From positions 1-50,821 of the forward strand of contig CAJFTU010000017.1 in assembly GCA_904420065.1 (NCBI GenBank): a stretch of DNA of 50,821 bases, read 5' to 3'. Below, one piece after another: positions 25,608 through 33,682 of the stretch. Positions within the stretch are counted from its first letter, which is position 1. Each line of letters opens with the position of its first letter. This DNA is from an uncultured Emergencia sp. GTDB taxonomy: Bacteria > Bacillota > Clostridia > Peptostreptococcales > Anaerovoracaceae. Under the pieces are notes generated by a model, which worked only from the letters and a program-made list of their open reading frames with translations, made no database searches and was not told the DNA's origin. The position numbers were made by a program, and so were the translations under genes.

Positions 25608-25630
25608 CGCCGGCGGAAAGCCGGCGTTTT
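25608..25630. other. GC-rich hairpin upstream of the FAD oxidoreductase
   Basis: Arms CGCCGGC and GCCGGCG around GGAAA, followed by TTTT on the plus strand. No plus-strand gene ends here, so it may be a leader hairpin of the minus-strand flavoprotein gene or a remnant terminator. Direct repeats ATATCGA occur at 25466-25488, near the start codon. Confidence 0.4.
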
Positions 25631-25670
25631 AGCCGCAGCAAAGATAGGAAAAAGGATACTTCTTCGCAAT

Positions 25671-25698
25671 AAAAAAATAGTCTATCGACTATTTTTTA
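25671..25698 (-). terminator. Terminator of the hemolysin-III family gene
   Basis: Arms AAAAAATAGT and ACTATTTTTT around a CTATCG loop; a T-run continues on the minus strand. It follows the stop at 25730 and could work in both directions. Confidence 0.8.
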
Positions 25699-25729
25699 TA
25701 CTCTATTCATATGACTGCACATGTTGTCC

Positions 25730-26395
25730 TTATGCATAAGCCATCGGCAAAATATATATGGCAATGCAGAGGTAGTGAAGTACGCTTCCCGCTAAGACAA
25801 ACAAATGCCAGACGCCGTGCATGTATTTGGTATTCTTCATCGCGTAAAATATCAGGCCTGCGGTATAGCTGATTCCGCCGGAAAGCAGAAGATAGAAGGC
25901 CGGTTCAGGTATCGCCTGGACGATGTCTCTGAATGCAACGACGATGGACCAACCCATGATCACGTACAGAACGGTACCCAGCTTCTCCGTCTTTTTCAGA
26001 TCTATGGCGTTGAGTACAATGCCCAAAACGGCGCACGCCCATACAGCGATAACGACAGCCAACCCCCTCTCGTTTCCCCGAAGGGCGATGAGGCAAAACG
26101 GGGTATAACTCCCCGCGATCAGAAAAAAGATAGACGTGTGGTCAAAGATCCGCAAAATCTCCTTAACCTTGGGCTGGGTTATGGCGTGGTACAAGGTAGA
26201 CATGGTGTACAGCACGATCAGCGAGACGCCGTACACAATGCTGCATCCCAGCGCCAGTCCGCTGCCGTGAGCAGCCGACATGACGATCAGCAGAACCGTT
26301 CCGCCAACAGACAGCGCTGCGCCTGCTCCATGGCTTACACTGTTAAAAATCTCCTCCCCCAGGGTGTATCGCTTTAACGTTCTGTCTACAGTCAT
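25730..26395 (-). CDS. Hemolysin-III/PAQR family membrane protein
   Basis: A 221-residue protein with seven hydrophobic helices, of the bacterial YqfA/hemolysin III group related to PAQR receptors. Conserved features visible are the early E-x-x-N-S-x-S-H-G segment (EEIFNSVSHGAGA), a helix with YHAITQPKVKEILRIFDHTSIFFLIAGSY-type signature (Ser-His-Asp metal site), and the C-terminal HGVWHLFVLAGSVLHY histidines. Such proteins bind zinc and may be ceramidase-like hydrolases or regulators of membrane fluidity; haemolysis is not established in general. Monocistronic with a sigma-70 promoter at 26455-26483. Confidence 0.92.
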   Translation of the reverse strand: MTVDRTLKRYTLGEEIFNSVSHGAGAALSVGGTVLLIVMSAAHGSGLALGCSIVYGVSLIVLYTMSTLYHAITQPKVKEILRIFDHTSIFFLIAGSYTPFCLIALRGNERGLAVVIAVWACAVLGIVLNAIDLKKTEKLGTVLYVIMGWSIVVAFRDIVQAIPEPAFYLLLSGGISYTAGLIFYAMKNTKYMHGVWHLFVLAGSVLHYLCIAIYILPMAYA

Positions 26396-26454
26396 TTTTA
26401 CTCCTCCCTCATTTAATCATCAAAACCCTTTAATATAATTTTTATTACTATATT

Positions 26455-26483
26455 ATAATATATCCGATTCTTTATTTCGTCAA
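26455..26483 (-). promoter_or_regulatory. Promoter of the hemolysin-III family gene
   Basis: Minus-strand -35 TTGACG (26478-26483), -10 TATTAT (26455-26460), spacer 17. The rest of the 330-base gap to 26725 holds a GCACA-N5-TGTGC inverted repeat at 26623-26637, a -10-like TATACT and small leader hairpins before the HAD gene. Confidence 0.65.
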
Positions 26484-26725
26484 GAGAAAAACCAAAACTT
26501 TTCCATTGACGCTCGCAGCTTTAGTATATGCCCATCGGTATTTTCCATTCGCCAAAGAAAACAGAGCCGAAATGGCAGCATATAGCAGAAAATCCCCTGT
26601 TTCCCCGGATAATCGTTCCGCGGCACAATAAATGTGCTATACTAAAAAAAGCTCCCCCAACGGAGAGCCGAGGTCTGTCTGCTGACACAGGCAGAGAGCA
26701 ATAAAAAGACTAAGGAGATATTTCT

Positions 26726-27358
26726 ATGACAAAAAAAGGAATTATATTCGACCTGGATGGCACTCTGTGGGACTCTACCGTCCAGATTCTGCCCGCCTGG
26801 AATGCGGTTCTCCGTCGAAAAGGCACAGGAAGACAGCTCTCACTGCCGCAGCTTAGGGGTTACATGGGAAAAAACATTGAAGAAATCGGAAGGCTGATGC
26901 TGCCAGACCACAGCGCCGCAGAGGCCGTTGAAATCGCTAAGCAGTGCTGCCGCGAAGAACTCGGCTATCTATCAGAAAGCGGCGGAACCCTCTATCCTGA
27001 TCTTCTGCCTGTCCTCGAAAAACTTTCCCAAGACTATCTCCTCTGTATCGTCAGCAACTGCCAGGAAGGTTATATCGACACCTTTCTCAGGGTACACCGC
27101 CTGCAGAATTACTTCTCCGATTTCGAGTGCTTTGGGCGAACCAACCGCCGAAAAGGAGAAAATATAAAAGAGGTTATACGCCGCAATCATATCCCATCCG
27201 CTCTGTACGTCGGCGATACGGAAGGCGACTGCGAGGCTGCCCTGCAGGCCGGAATTCCGTTCATCCACGCCGCTTATGGATTTGGCTCCGTAAGGGTTCA
27301 AACCCTTAGAATCACCGCGTTTTCTCAGCTTCCTGATCTGGTCCCTGCCATCCTTTAA
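26726..27358 (+). CDS. HAD-superfamily hydrolase
   Basis: A 210-residue HAD subfamily IA phosphatase, like phosphoglycolate phosphatase (Gph) or pyrophosphatase PpaX. Motif I is FDLDGT with Asp9 and Asp11, motif II is the serine in CIVSNCQEGY near residue 108, motif III the lysine region (RRKGENIK) and motif IV the VGDTEGD acidic cluster near 157. The cap domain lies between residues 15 and 80. Substrate cannot be read from sequence. AAGGAG precedes the ATG; monocistronic with a strong terminator. Confidence 0.88.
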   Translation: MTKKGIIFDLDGTLWDSTVQILPAWNAVLRRKGTGRQLSLPQLRGYMGKNIEEIGRLMLPDHSAAEAVEIAKQCCREELGYLSESGGTLYPDLLPVLEKLSQDYLLCIVSNCQEGYIDTFLRVHRLQNYFSDFECFGRTNRRKGENIKEVIRRNHIPSALYVGDTEGDCEAALQAGIPFIHAAYGFGSVRVQTLRITAFSQLPDLVPAIL

Positions 27359-27400
27359 ACAGAGCGGTACCGCAGAAATCTCCTATGGATTTTCTTCTGT

Positions 27401-27439
27401 AAAAAGGCCGAATCCCGCTGTCCGGGTTCCGGCCTTTTA
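27401..27439. terminator. Bidirectional terminator
   Basis: Arms AAAAGGCC and GGCCTTTT with an inner imperfect stem (GAATCCC/CCGGGTTC). T-runs on both strands; shared by the HAD gene and the convergent M42 peptidase operon. Confidence 0.85.
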
Positions 27440-27446
27440 CTTCGCT

Positions 27447-28451
27447 CTACGCTTCCGGCAGCTCTGTCTGCTCACAGCAAGCGCAAATCAGCTTCACCGT
27501 CTTTTCCACATCGTTTTTATTCACAGTTTCCACAGGCGTGTGAATGTACCTGCACGGAACGGAAATCCCACCGGCAAGGACGCCGGTTCCGCTTCTCTGG
27601 ATGGCGCCGGTATCCGTTCCCCCGGATAAAAGCACTTCATCCTGAACGGAAATGTCTGCCTTTTCTGCTGCCGTCTTGATGAACTGCCGCACACAGGCCG
27701 GCACGATTACGCTGCCGTCGTGAGCCTTCACCGCCGGTCCCCCGCCCAGTTTCATGTTCAGCCGCGGGGCGTCAGGCATATCGCCTGTGGCCGTTACGTC
27801 GATGTTGATCGCCACGTCCGGCACAACTGTTTCGCCTGCCGCTTTGGCGCCGCGCAGGCCTACTTCCTCCTGAACCGTAAACACGGCATACACGTCGTGG
27901 CTGCTTTTCATTTCCTGCATGGCCCGGATTAACGCCGCGCAGGAAATACGATTGTCCATGGCCCTGCCGGAAAGCGTCGTTCCCAAATCGACAAATTCCG
28001 ATGCGAATACGGCCATATCACCTACGGACACCTTTGCTTCCGCCTCAGTACGCGAATCGACGCCGATATCCACGTACAGATCATCCATCTCTACTTCCCC
28101 GGCTTTTTTCTCTCTGCCGCCGTAATAGGTAACACCGCGGACACCGTTTTGGAAGACGACCTCCCTTGCCGCCGACAGCGGCGCAGAAACGCCTCCGATC
28201 TGCGATACGTATACGAATCCCTTTTCATCGATATCCGAAACCATCAGTCCGATCTGATCCATGTGAGCAGTCAGCATGACCTTTTTCCCGGAAGTTCCGC
28301 TGCGCAAAGCGTAAAGATTTCCCAGAGAATCTCTCCAGATTTTATCGCAGCAGGATTTCAAATGTCTCTCAATCACAGCGGCAGCTCCGCCTTCCCGTCC
28401 GGACGGTCCAAAAGCGTCCAGAAGCTCTCTCAACAGCTTTTCATCTATCAT
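27447..28451 (-). CDS. M42-family aminopeptidase, intact copy A
   Basis: A 334-residue dinuclear zinc aminopeptidase of the M42 (TET/glutamyl aminopeptidase-like) family. All metal and catalytic landmarks are present: AHMDQ, GRAMDNR (bridging Asp), QEEVGLRGA (catalytic plus ligand Glu), INIDVT (Asp ligand) and YIHTPVE (His ligand). Such enzymes form dodecameric shells that degrade short peptides to amino acids, a sensible function in an amino-acid fermenter. Its ATG overlaps the stop of the preceding paralogue as ATGA, so translation is coupled. Last gene of a three-gene M42 operon ending at a strong terminator. Confidence 0.93.
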   Translation of the reverse strand: MIDEKLLRELLDAFGPSGREGGAAAVIERHLKSCCDKIWRDSLGNLYALRSGTSGKKVMLTAHMDQIGLMVSDIDEKGFVYVSQIGGVSAPLSAAREVVFQNGVRGVTYYGGREKKAGEVEMDDLYVDIGVDSRTEAEAKVSVGDMAVFASEFVDLGTTLSGRAMDNRISCAALIRAMQEMKSSHDVYAVFTVQEEVGLRGAKAAGETVVPDVAINIDVTATGDMPDAPRLNMKLGGGPAVKAHDGSVIVPACVRQFIKTAAEKADISVQDEVLLSGGTDTGAIQRSGTGVLAGGISVPCRYIHTPVETVNKNDVEKTVKLICACCEQTELPEA

Positions 28452-29458
28452 ATCTTCACCTCATCAAATCGTCTTTCCTGAAAAAAATTGTGCAGCATGC
28501 CGCGCAGCGCCCGCAGATCCTCCTCAGAGACGATTTCGCACGGCGTATACATGCGTCGGCACGGCAGAGCCACAGCGGCGCCAAAGCATCCGGAAAACGC
28601 CGTGGCAATCGTCAGCGCATCACTTCCTGTCCGCAGGACTGCCCGCTGAATCGGACCTGAAGCCGAATTCTCAAGAGCGGCAAGCAGCGATTCTGACGGA
28701 ATGCCCACAGAGTCGGCCGTACACAAGACCGGTCCCGATCCCAGCCCGATGCCTTTTTTCTGCCTCTGCGGATCAGCCGGTTCACCCGCCTCAGCGGCTT
28801 CAATGGATATCACCAGATCCGGCGCCACATTCCATGCCGCAGCCTGGGCGCCTCTTCGTCCGATATGAGCCATCGACGTAAAGACCGCATACAGATCACA
28901 GTCGTAGGATTCCTGCAGCAGATCCAGAAGAATCGCGCATCCTGCGCGGCCTTCCAACGCTTTTCCCTTGACGAGTCCGTCACCGAAAGGTCCGAAACCG
29001 GTTGCAAATGCGATCCCGTCGCCTATGCGTACTTTTGCTTCCGCGCTCGCTTTGTCCTTCGCACCGATATCCACATACAGATTCTCATGTCCGGTCACCG
29101 TCTCCCGATCCGCTTTGGACTGGAGGTGAAAGGCCTTGGCGCCGATCACGCCCGCGATCCTCTGCGGCCCGACCTGTACCCGCTTGGAAACCACAACCCG
29201 CGGATCGACATCGTTGTTCCGGCAGCTGATCAAACCGTCGCTGCTGATCCCTGCCGCAAGAAAACCCTTTTCGTCCATGTGGGCGCACAGGAGAACCCGT
29301 CTCCCTTTGCCTTCTTTGTGAACGGTTACGTTACCCATGGCGTCGATCTCGGCCTTCAGGCCCATTTTACCCGATTCTTCTCTTATAAATCTTCGTACCG
29401 CATTTTCCCTTCCGCTGACTCCCGGAAGTTCGGACAGCGTTTTCAATCGTTCCAGCAT
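28448..29458 (-). CDS. M42-family paralogue with degenerate active site
   Basis: A 336-residue M42 homologue between two intact ones. The fold landmarks align along its length, but only His60 (CAHMD) of the metal site survives. The bridging Asp is Glu169 (ALEGR), the catalytic and ligand glutamates are Ala197 and His198 (SMAHIG in place of QEEVG), the next ligand is Glu220 (SIEAA), and the last His is Tyr304 (MYTPCE). The reading frame is open throughout and tightly packed in the operon, so it is probably a kept pseudoenzyme, for instance a structural or regulatory subunit of a mixed oligomer, rather than a decaying gene. Start at 29458 chosen from GGGAGG; the longer ATG at 29473 contains that site. 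Confidence 0.85.
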   Translation of the reverse strand: MLERLKTLSELPGVSGRENAVRRFIREESGKMGLKAEIDAMGNVTVHKEGKGRRVLLCAHMDEKGFLAAGISSDGLISCRNNDVDPRVVVSKRVQVGPQRIAGVIGAKAFHLQSKADRETVTGHENLYVDIGAKDKASAEAKVRIGDGIAFATGFGPFGDGLVKGKALEGRAGCAILLDLLQESYDCDLYAVFTSMAHIGRRGAQAAAWNVAPDLVISIEAAEAGEPADPQRQKKGIGLGSGPVLCTADSVGIPSESLLAALENSASGPIQRAVLRTGSDALTIATAFSGCFGAAVALPCRRMYTPCEIVSEEDLRALRGMLHNFFQERRFDEVKI

Positions 29459-30486
29459 AAATTCGCCTCCCATGTGTCATCAAGCCTGACGGCCATTTCT
29501 GTCAGCAGACGCGCGGCGTTATGCAGCGTCTCTATCGACAGGGTTTCCACCGAAGTGTGCATATATTTCAGCGGAACACTTAGAACGCCCGTCGGAATTC
29601 CTCCCATCTGGTTCTGAATATTCCACGCGTCTGTTCCCGTATGGCCCATCGTCGCCTTGACCTCATAGGCGATTCGCAAATTCTCCGCCGCCTCGGTAAG
29701 AAGTCTGAAAACTCCGGGATGGATGTTTCCGCCCGTTTCAAACCCCAGTTTATCCGTCTGAAGGACGTCTTCCGGTCTTGCACCGGCTATAGGCGCATGC
29801 CCCACATCCGCTGCCACAGCCAAATCCGGCTCTACGCCTCTTGCTGCAGGTCCCGCTCCCAGACAACCCCGTTCTTCCTGCACCGACGCCGCAAAGACCA
29901 CGGTACAATTGAGACTGACTCGTGACAGCATCTCGAGGGTCTCACAGAGGGCGGCAACCAGAGCCCGGTCATCCATCGTCTTTCCCGAGAAAAAACCGTC
30001 CTGCAGCCGAAGCAATGGCACATTGTCGAAGGTAACGAAGTCGCCTGCGGAAACCCTATCCTTCACCTGCTCTGCACTCATTCCCAAATCGCAGACCAGA
30101 TCCTCTATCCCATAGGCGTAATCCCGTTTTTTTCCGGCCTTTCCTTCCGGTGCGGCGCCGATAATTCCCCGGCACACCTCTCTGCCGTATACCTGAACTT
30201 CCGATCCCGGAAGTGTTCTCGGGTCTACCCCGCCTATCGGCGCCAATCGAAGGGTTCCGTTGTCCTCGATTCGCTGCACCATCATACCGATTTCGTCCAT
30301 ATGGGCCATCAGCATGAGCACAGGTTTCCCCTTTCCAATTCGGCAAAAAATGCTGCCCATGGGGTCGCGCCACACATCGTCTGTATGCTTCCGAAAATGC
30401 CGCTCCACGATGTCAGCAACGCAAGTCTCCCCGCCGCTGACACCGGGCGCAGTAATCAGCTCATTTAAAAAGCCGGTCAAATCCAT
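29443..30486 (-). CDS. M42-family aminopeptidase, intact copy B
   Basis: A 347-residue M42 dinuclear zinc aminopeptidase, first gene of the operon. Metal and catalytic positions are conserved: MAHMDEIG, GKTMDDRAL, SVQEERGCLGA, AADVGH and YMHTSVE. It differs clearly from copy A, so the two could have different side-chain preferences, as known for multiple TET peptidases in one organism. It overlaps the degenerate paralogue by 16 bases. Upstream, a -10-like TATAAT near 30554 and a hairpin with CGCCG/CGGCG arms (30520-30548) may form its promoter and leader. Confidence 0.92.
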   Translation of the reverse strand: MDLTGFLNELITAPGVSGGETCVADIVERHFRKHTDDVWRDPMGSIFCRIGKGKPVLMLMAHMDEIGMMVQRIEDNGTLRLAPIGGVDPRTLPGSEVQVYGREVCRGIIGAAPEGKAGKKRDYAYGIEDLVCDLGMSAEQVKDRVSAGDFVTFDNVPLLRLQDGFFSGKTMDDRALVAALCETLEMLSRVSLNCTVVFAASVQEERGCLGAGPAARGVEPDLAVAADVGHAPIAGARPEDVLQTDKLGFETGGNIHPGVFRLLTEAAENLRIAYEVKATMGHTGTDAWNIQNQMGGIPTGVLSVPLKYMHTSVETLSIETLHNAARLLTEMAVRLDDTWEANLCWND

Positions 30487-30683
30487 GGCTCGTTCCTCCT
30501 CTCATACTCTCATACATTGAATCCGCCGTTTTCTTCTGAAAAAGCGGCGCGATTATACTAATAATTATATATTATCACATGACAGCCGCAGTATACAAGC
30601 GGGCAGCATCCGATAATCCCTCCTCTTCCATCAGAAAAATTATCTTAATTTACGCCAGGATGAAACAAAATCCCCTCCATATA

Positions 30684-30733
30684 TTGACACAGTGTCAGGA
30701 ATGGTATATAGTACAGTTATTGACACAGTGTCA
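30684..30733 (+). promoter_or_regulatory. Promoter with twin palindromic operators
   Basis: -35 TTGACA (30684-30689) and -10 TATAGT (30707-30712), spacer 17. The perfect palindrome TGACACAGTGTCA occurs twice, over the -35 (30685-30697) and just past the start point (30721-30733), centres 36 bases apart. This is a typical TetR-family repressor layout and the TetR gene lies downstream in the same operon. Confidence 0.85.
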
Positions 30734-30755
30734 GATCAAGAAAGTGAGGAAAAAA

Positions 30756-31304
30756 ATGAAAAAAAATATTGGTTCTGTATTAGCGTTATACCCCACTCCA
30801 TTGATCGTTGTCGGGGCTGTAAGAGAAGAAAAACCTACCTGGACCCTTGTCGGGCATACCGGTATCATCGGTCATGATCGTGTGATAATCAGTCTCGCAG
30901 ACAATCACTATATAAACGGCATTATTAAGGAACGTAATAATCTGTCCATCAATATTGTAGACCGTTCTATTTTGCCGGCAGCAGACTATACAGGCAGTGT
31001 AAGCGGCGCAAAAACGGACAAATCCGGTGTATTTGATTATGAAATCGGCGAGGCCGGGACGCCCGTTATACAAAATTCTCCTTTGGTAATGGAATGCTCT
31101 GTCGTAGATACCTATAAATCCAAAGGTTTTGAAAGTTTCATCTGTACCATTGACAATACTCTTGTTGAAGAAGAATGTCTGAATGAAGACGGAAAAATTG
31201 ATTACCACAAGCTAAAACCGGTTCTTTTTGAATTTCCAACTTATGAGTATTTGGAGACCGGCGAGGTTTTGGGGAAGTGCCTTTCCTTCAAGGAAAGCAA
31301 ATAA
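30756..31304 (+). CDS. Flavin reductase-like FMN-binding protein
   Basis: A 182-residue flavoredoxin/flavin reductase-domain protein that binds FMN and transfers electrons to small substrates or partner proteins. The start MKKNIGSVLALYPTPLIVVGA and the LVGHTGIIGHDRVIISLADNHYINGII region are typical of the DIM6/NTAB group. The ATG at 30756 follows a GTGAGG site; the longer open frame upstream runs through the operators and is not real. First gene of the TetR-controlled operon, followed by a decayed flavodoxin-family gene, tetR, an aldo/keto reductase and an ABM-domain protein, suggesting a response to reactive carbonyls, quinones or a similar compound. Confidence 0.88.
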   Translation: MKKNIGSVLALYPTPLIVVGAVREEKPTWTLVGHTGIIGHDRVIISLADNHYINGIIKERNNLSINIVDRSILPAADYTGSVSGAKTDKSGVFDYEIGEAGTPVIQNSPLVMECSVVDTYKSKGFESFICTIDNTLVEEECLNEDGKIDYHKLKPVLFEFPTYEYLETGEVLGKCLSFKESK

Positions 31305-31341
31305 CTCTGTTACAGACAGAAAACAGATCGGAGAAAGCAAT

Positions 31342-31500
31342 GTGAAAAATATATTAATTCTATCGTCAAGTCCAAGAAAAACAGAAATTCAGCTATCCTT
31401 TACTGTCAATTCATCATCTGAATAAGTTTCGACGGTCATCAGAGACTGGATCTGGCGGAAAGGCAGAGCAGAAGGTACTACGATTACGCAGGAAGCATAA
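31342..31500 (+). pseudogene. Remnant of a flavodoxin-family NAD(P)H oxidoreductase
   Basis: GTG at 31342 after a GGAGA site encodes KNILILSSSPRK, the classic FMN-phosphate loop start of NADPH-dependent FMN reductases. One base shift then gives NRNSAIL, as expected for that family, but stops follow. In another frame the last 60 bases encode DWIWRKGRAEGTTITQEA, resembling the W-x-K-G-x-x-x-G-T-x-x-x-Q-E-A end of the same family. The middle, normally more than 100 residues, is missing. I read this as an internally deleted, frameshifted gene; sequencing error alone cannot explain the missing middle. Confidence 0.7.
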
Positions 31501-31534
31501 CGGGCAGACTTTGAAATTTAACAGGAGACAAATC

Positions 31535-32161
31535 ATGACAAAAGAATCAATGGAACTGATCAGCCGCAGAAAAAATGAAATCATAGACGCCTGCGAAACC
31601 CTCTATCAAACGAAGGGATTCCGGGAGGTAACGATTAAAGACATCAGTAGGGAAACGAGCTTTTCCAGGCCATCCATCTATAATTATTTCGAAACGAAGG
31701 AAGAGATATTTCTTGCCCTTTTAACGCGAGAATACGACCACTGGACAGATAAGCTGAAAATGTTTAGCGGCCGGGGTACTGCCCTGACTCGGGAAAAATT
31801 CGCAAAGATGTTGGCCCGGACACTGGAAGGGCAGGAGATCATGCTGAAAATCCAGACCATGAACTTATATGAAATAGAAGAAAACAGCAGAAAAGATCGG
31901 TTGAAAGAATTTAAGAGCTCTTTCTATCAAGCCATGAAAGCCATCGACAATTGTCTGACGGCTTACCAGCCGGACATTGGCGAAATTGAAAAAAGAAATT
32001 TTCGCTACGCCTTTTTTCCGTTTCTGTATGGTCTTTACGCTTTCGCCCATCCGACGGAAAAACAGCTTGCCGTTATGAACGAAATCGGAATCCCTTCTGC
32101 ACAAATGACAGTCTATGAGTTGGCACAGAACTGTATCTATCAGTTGCTGCCCGAAAGATAA
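31535..32161 (+). CDS. TetR-family transcriptional regulator
   Basis: A 208-residue one-component repressor. The N-terminal helix-turn-helix is clear: ACETLYQTKGFREVTIKDISRETSFSRPSIYNYFETKEEIFLALL (about residues 20-65, the TIKDIS and SIYNYF helices). The C-terminal ligand-binding helices are divergent, so the inducer is unknown. ATG at 31535 follows CAGGAGA. The twin palindromes before the first gene of this operon are the likely operators, making the operon autoregulated; this link is inference from position and architecture. Confidence 0.93.
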   Translation: MTKESMELISRRKNEIIDACETLYQTKGFREVTIKDISRETSFSRPSIYNYFETKEEIFLALLTREYDHWTDKLKMFSGRGTALTREKFAKMLARTLEGQEIMLKIQTMNLYEIEENSRKDRLKEFKSSFYQAMKAIDNCLTAYQPDIGEIEKRNFRYAFFPFLYGLYAFAHPTEKQLAVMNEIGIPSAQMTVYELAQNCIYQLLPER

Positions 32162-32226
32162 GAAGGGTAATTCCTTACTGGCTGTAAAGAATATTAACCA
32201 CGAATATATTGTAGCAGGAGGTATTA

Positions 32227-33234
32227 ATGAATATGGAATATGCAAAACTCGGAAATACGGATATTGAAGTGTCAAAACTCTGTGTGGGCTGCATGAGTTT
32301 TGGAAAGGCCGGAACACTTCACGATTGGACAGTTGATGAAACCGGAACAGAAGAGATAGTAAAACATGCTCTCGACCTGGGAATCAATTTTTTCGATACG
32401 GCTAACGGATATTCTGAAGGAACCAGCGAGGAATATCTTGGAAAAGCACTCAAAAAAAACATTGCCAGAGACAAAGTTATTATCGCTTCCAAAGTTTATT
32501 TCAATCCCGGGCGTCTCTCTTCCGAAGCCATCCACCGGGAAATCGAAGGCAGCTTAAAAAGGTTGGGTACAGACTATCTGGATTTATATATTATCCACCG
32601 ATTTGACTATGCTACGCCGATCGAGGAAACGATGGAAGCTCTGAACGATCTGGTCGTCGCCGGAAAAGTGCGCGCCATCGGCGCATCGGCTATGTACGGA
32701 TATCAGTTCTACAATATGCAGCTTGCCGCCAGGGACAACGGCTGGACACAGTTTACGGCTATGGAAAATCATTACAACCTTCTTTACCGTGAAGACGAGC
32801 GCGAGCTGATCCCCATCTGCCGTCAGATGAATGTATCTCTAATGCCCTACAGTCCTCTTGCAGCAGGACATCTGACCCGTCCGGAGTGGAACTCCAACTC
32901 TATCCGAAGCAAAACAGATCGGGCAGCTATGGGAAAATATGACCGCATGCAGAATCAGGATATGGAAATCGTTCGCAGAGTTCACACTCTCGCAGAAAAA
33001 TACAATGTAAGAATGCAGCAGATCGCACTGGCATGGGAATGGGCAAAAGGTGTGACAGCCCCAATTATCGGAGCTACCAAAGCCTCACATTTTGACGACG
33101 CTGCGGGAGCGTTTTCTGTAGAGCTTTCGGGAGAAGACATTGCGTATCTGGAAGAACCCTATGTCCCACATCAAATCGTTGGCGCTATTGACCAAAATCC
33201 TGCAGATGGCGTTAAACTGCTGGATACAAAATAA
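32227..33234 (+). CDS. Aldo/keto reductase
   Basis: A 335-residue NADPH-dependent aldo/keto reductase of the YajO/Gcy-like (AKR11-13) group. Catalytic tetrad: Asp in INFFDTANGYS, the Tyr of the same segment, Lys in VIIASKV, and His in YIIHRFD. The C-terminal cofactor loop APIIGATKASH is present. It reduces aldehydes or ketones; the natural substrate is unknown. AGGAGG precedes the ATG. Its place after tetR and with the flavin reductase and ABM-domain protein suggests detoxification of a reactive carbonyl or quinone-like compound. Confidence 0.94.
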   Translation: MNMEYAKLGNTDIEVSKLCVGCMSFGKAGTLHDWTVDETGTEEIVKHALDLGINFFDTANGYSEGTSEEYLGKALKKNIARDKVIIASKVYFNPGRLSSEAIHREIEGSLKRLGTDYLDLYIIHRFDYATPIEETMEALNDLVVAGKVRAIGASAMYGYQFYNMQLAARDNGWTQFTAMENHYNLLYREDERELIPICRQMNVSLMPYSPLAAGHLTRPEWNSNSIRSKTDRAAMGKYDRMQNQDMEIVRRVHTLAEKYNVRMQQIALAWEWAKGVTAPIIGATKASHFDDAAGAFSVELSGEDIAYLEEPYVPHQIVGAIDQNPADGVKLLDTK

Positions 33235-33258
33235 ATCACGAAAGGAAGGAATGTACTT

Positions 33259-33591
33259 GTGAGCATCACAATGAATCTGTATTATACGGGGGAGAACGGA
33301 AACGCGCGTAAATTTGCCGAAGAAATGGAACAAAGCGGAACAGCTGCCTTAATTCGCGCTGAAGCCGGAAATGAAAGGTACGAATATTTTTTCCCTATGA
33401 ATGATCCGGATACCGTGTTGTTAATCGACAGTTGGAAAGAGCAGAAATTTCTTGACGCCCATCACGCCTCACCTATGATGGACACTATCGCTTCACTTCG
33501 GGAGAAATATAATTTGCATATGAGAGCCGAAAGGTATATTTCCGATCTGGCAGGGATTCCCGGCACAGATGAAAAATTTATTAAAAAATAA
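33259..33591 (+). CDS. ABM-domain (YgiN-like) small protein
   Basis: A 110-residue antibiotic-biosynthesis-monooxygenase-type ferredoxin-like protein. The family pattern of a central YEYFFPMNDPDTVLLIDSWKEQKFLDAHHASP strand-helix region, with W-x-x-x-x-x-L-D-x-H-x-x-S/T-x-x, is easy to see. Members can be quinol monooxygenases or heme/quinone-binding proteins. The GTG at 33259 lies nine bases after AAGGAAGG; an ATG at 33271 is the alternative. Last gene of the redox operon, which has no obvious own terminator before the convergent phosphonate operon. Confidence 0.85.
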   Translation: MSITMNLYYTGENGNARKFAEEMEQSGTAALIRAEAGNERYEYFFPMNDPDTVLLIDSWKEQKFLDAHHASPMMDTIASLREKYNLHMRAERYISDLAGIPGTDEKFIKK

Positions 33592-33604
33592 GACGGGCAT
33601 AACG

Positions 33605-33642
33605 AAAAAGCGAAACCTGAGGACGTCGTTCTCAGGTTTCGC
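33605..33642 (-). terminator. Terminator of the phosphonate operon
   Basis: Twelve-pair hairpin with arms GCGAAACCTGAG and CTCAGGTTTCGC, followed on the minus strand by five T. It lies 41 bases past phnX. It might also stop plus-strand transcripts weakly. Confidence 0.85.
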
Positions 33643-33682
33643 AAAGGAGGCGGCATCTGATCTGCCGCAATATGAAAAAGTT

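Noticed and set aside
25193-25672. 159-residue plus-strand open frame
   Set aside because: Antisense to the start of the FAD oxidoreductase gene with no ribosome site; its last part covers the leader hairpin.
31228-31425. 65-residue open frame as a real small gene
   Set aside because: Its second half is the FMN-loop start of a decayed flavodoxin-family gene and its first half reads inside the flavin reductase gene in another frame.
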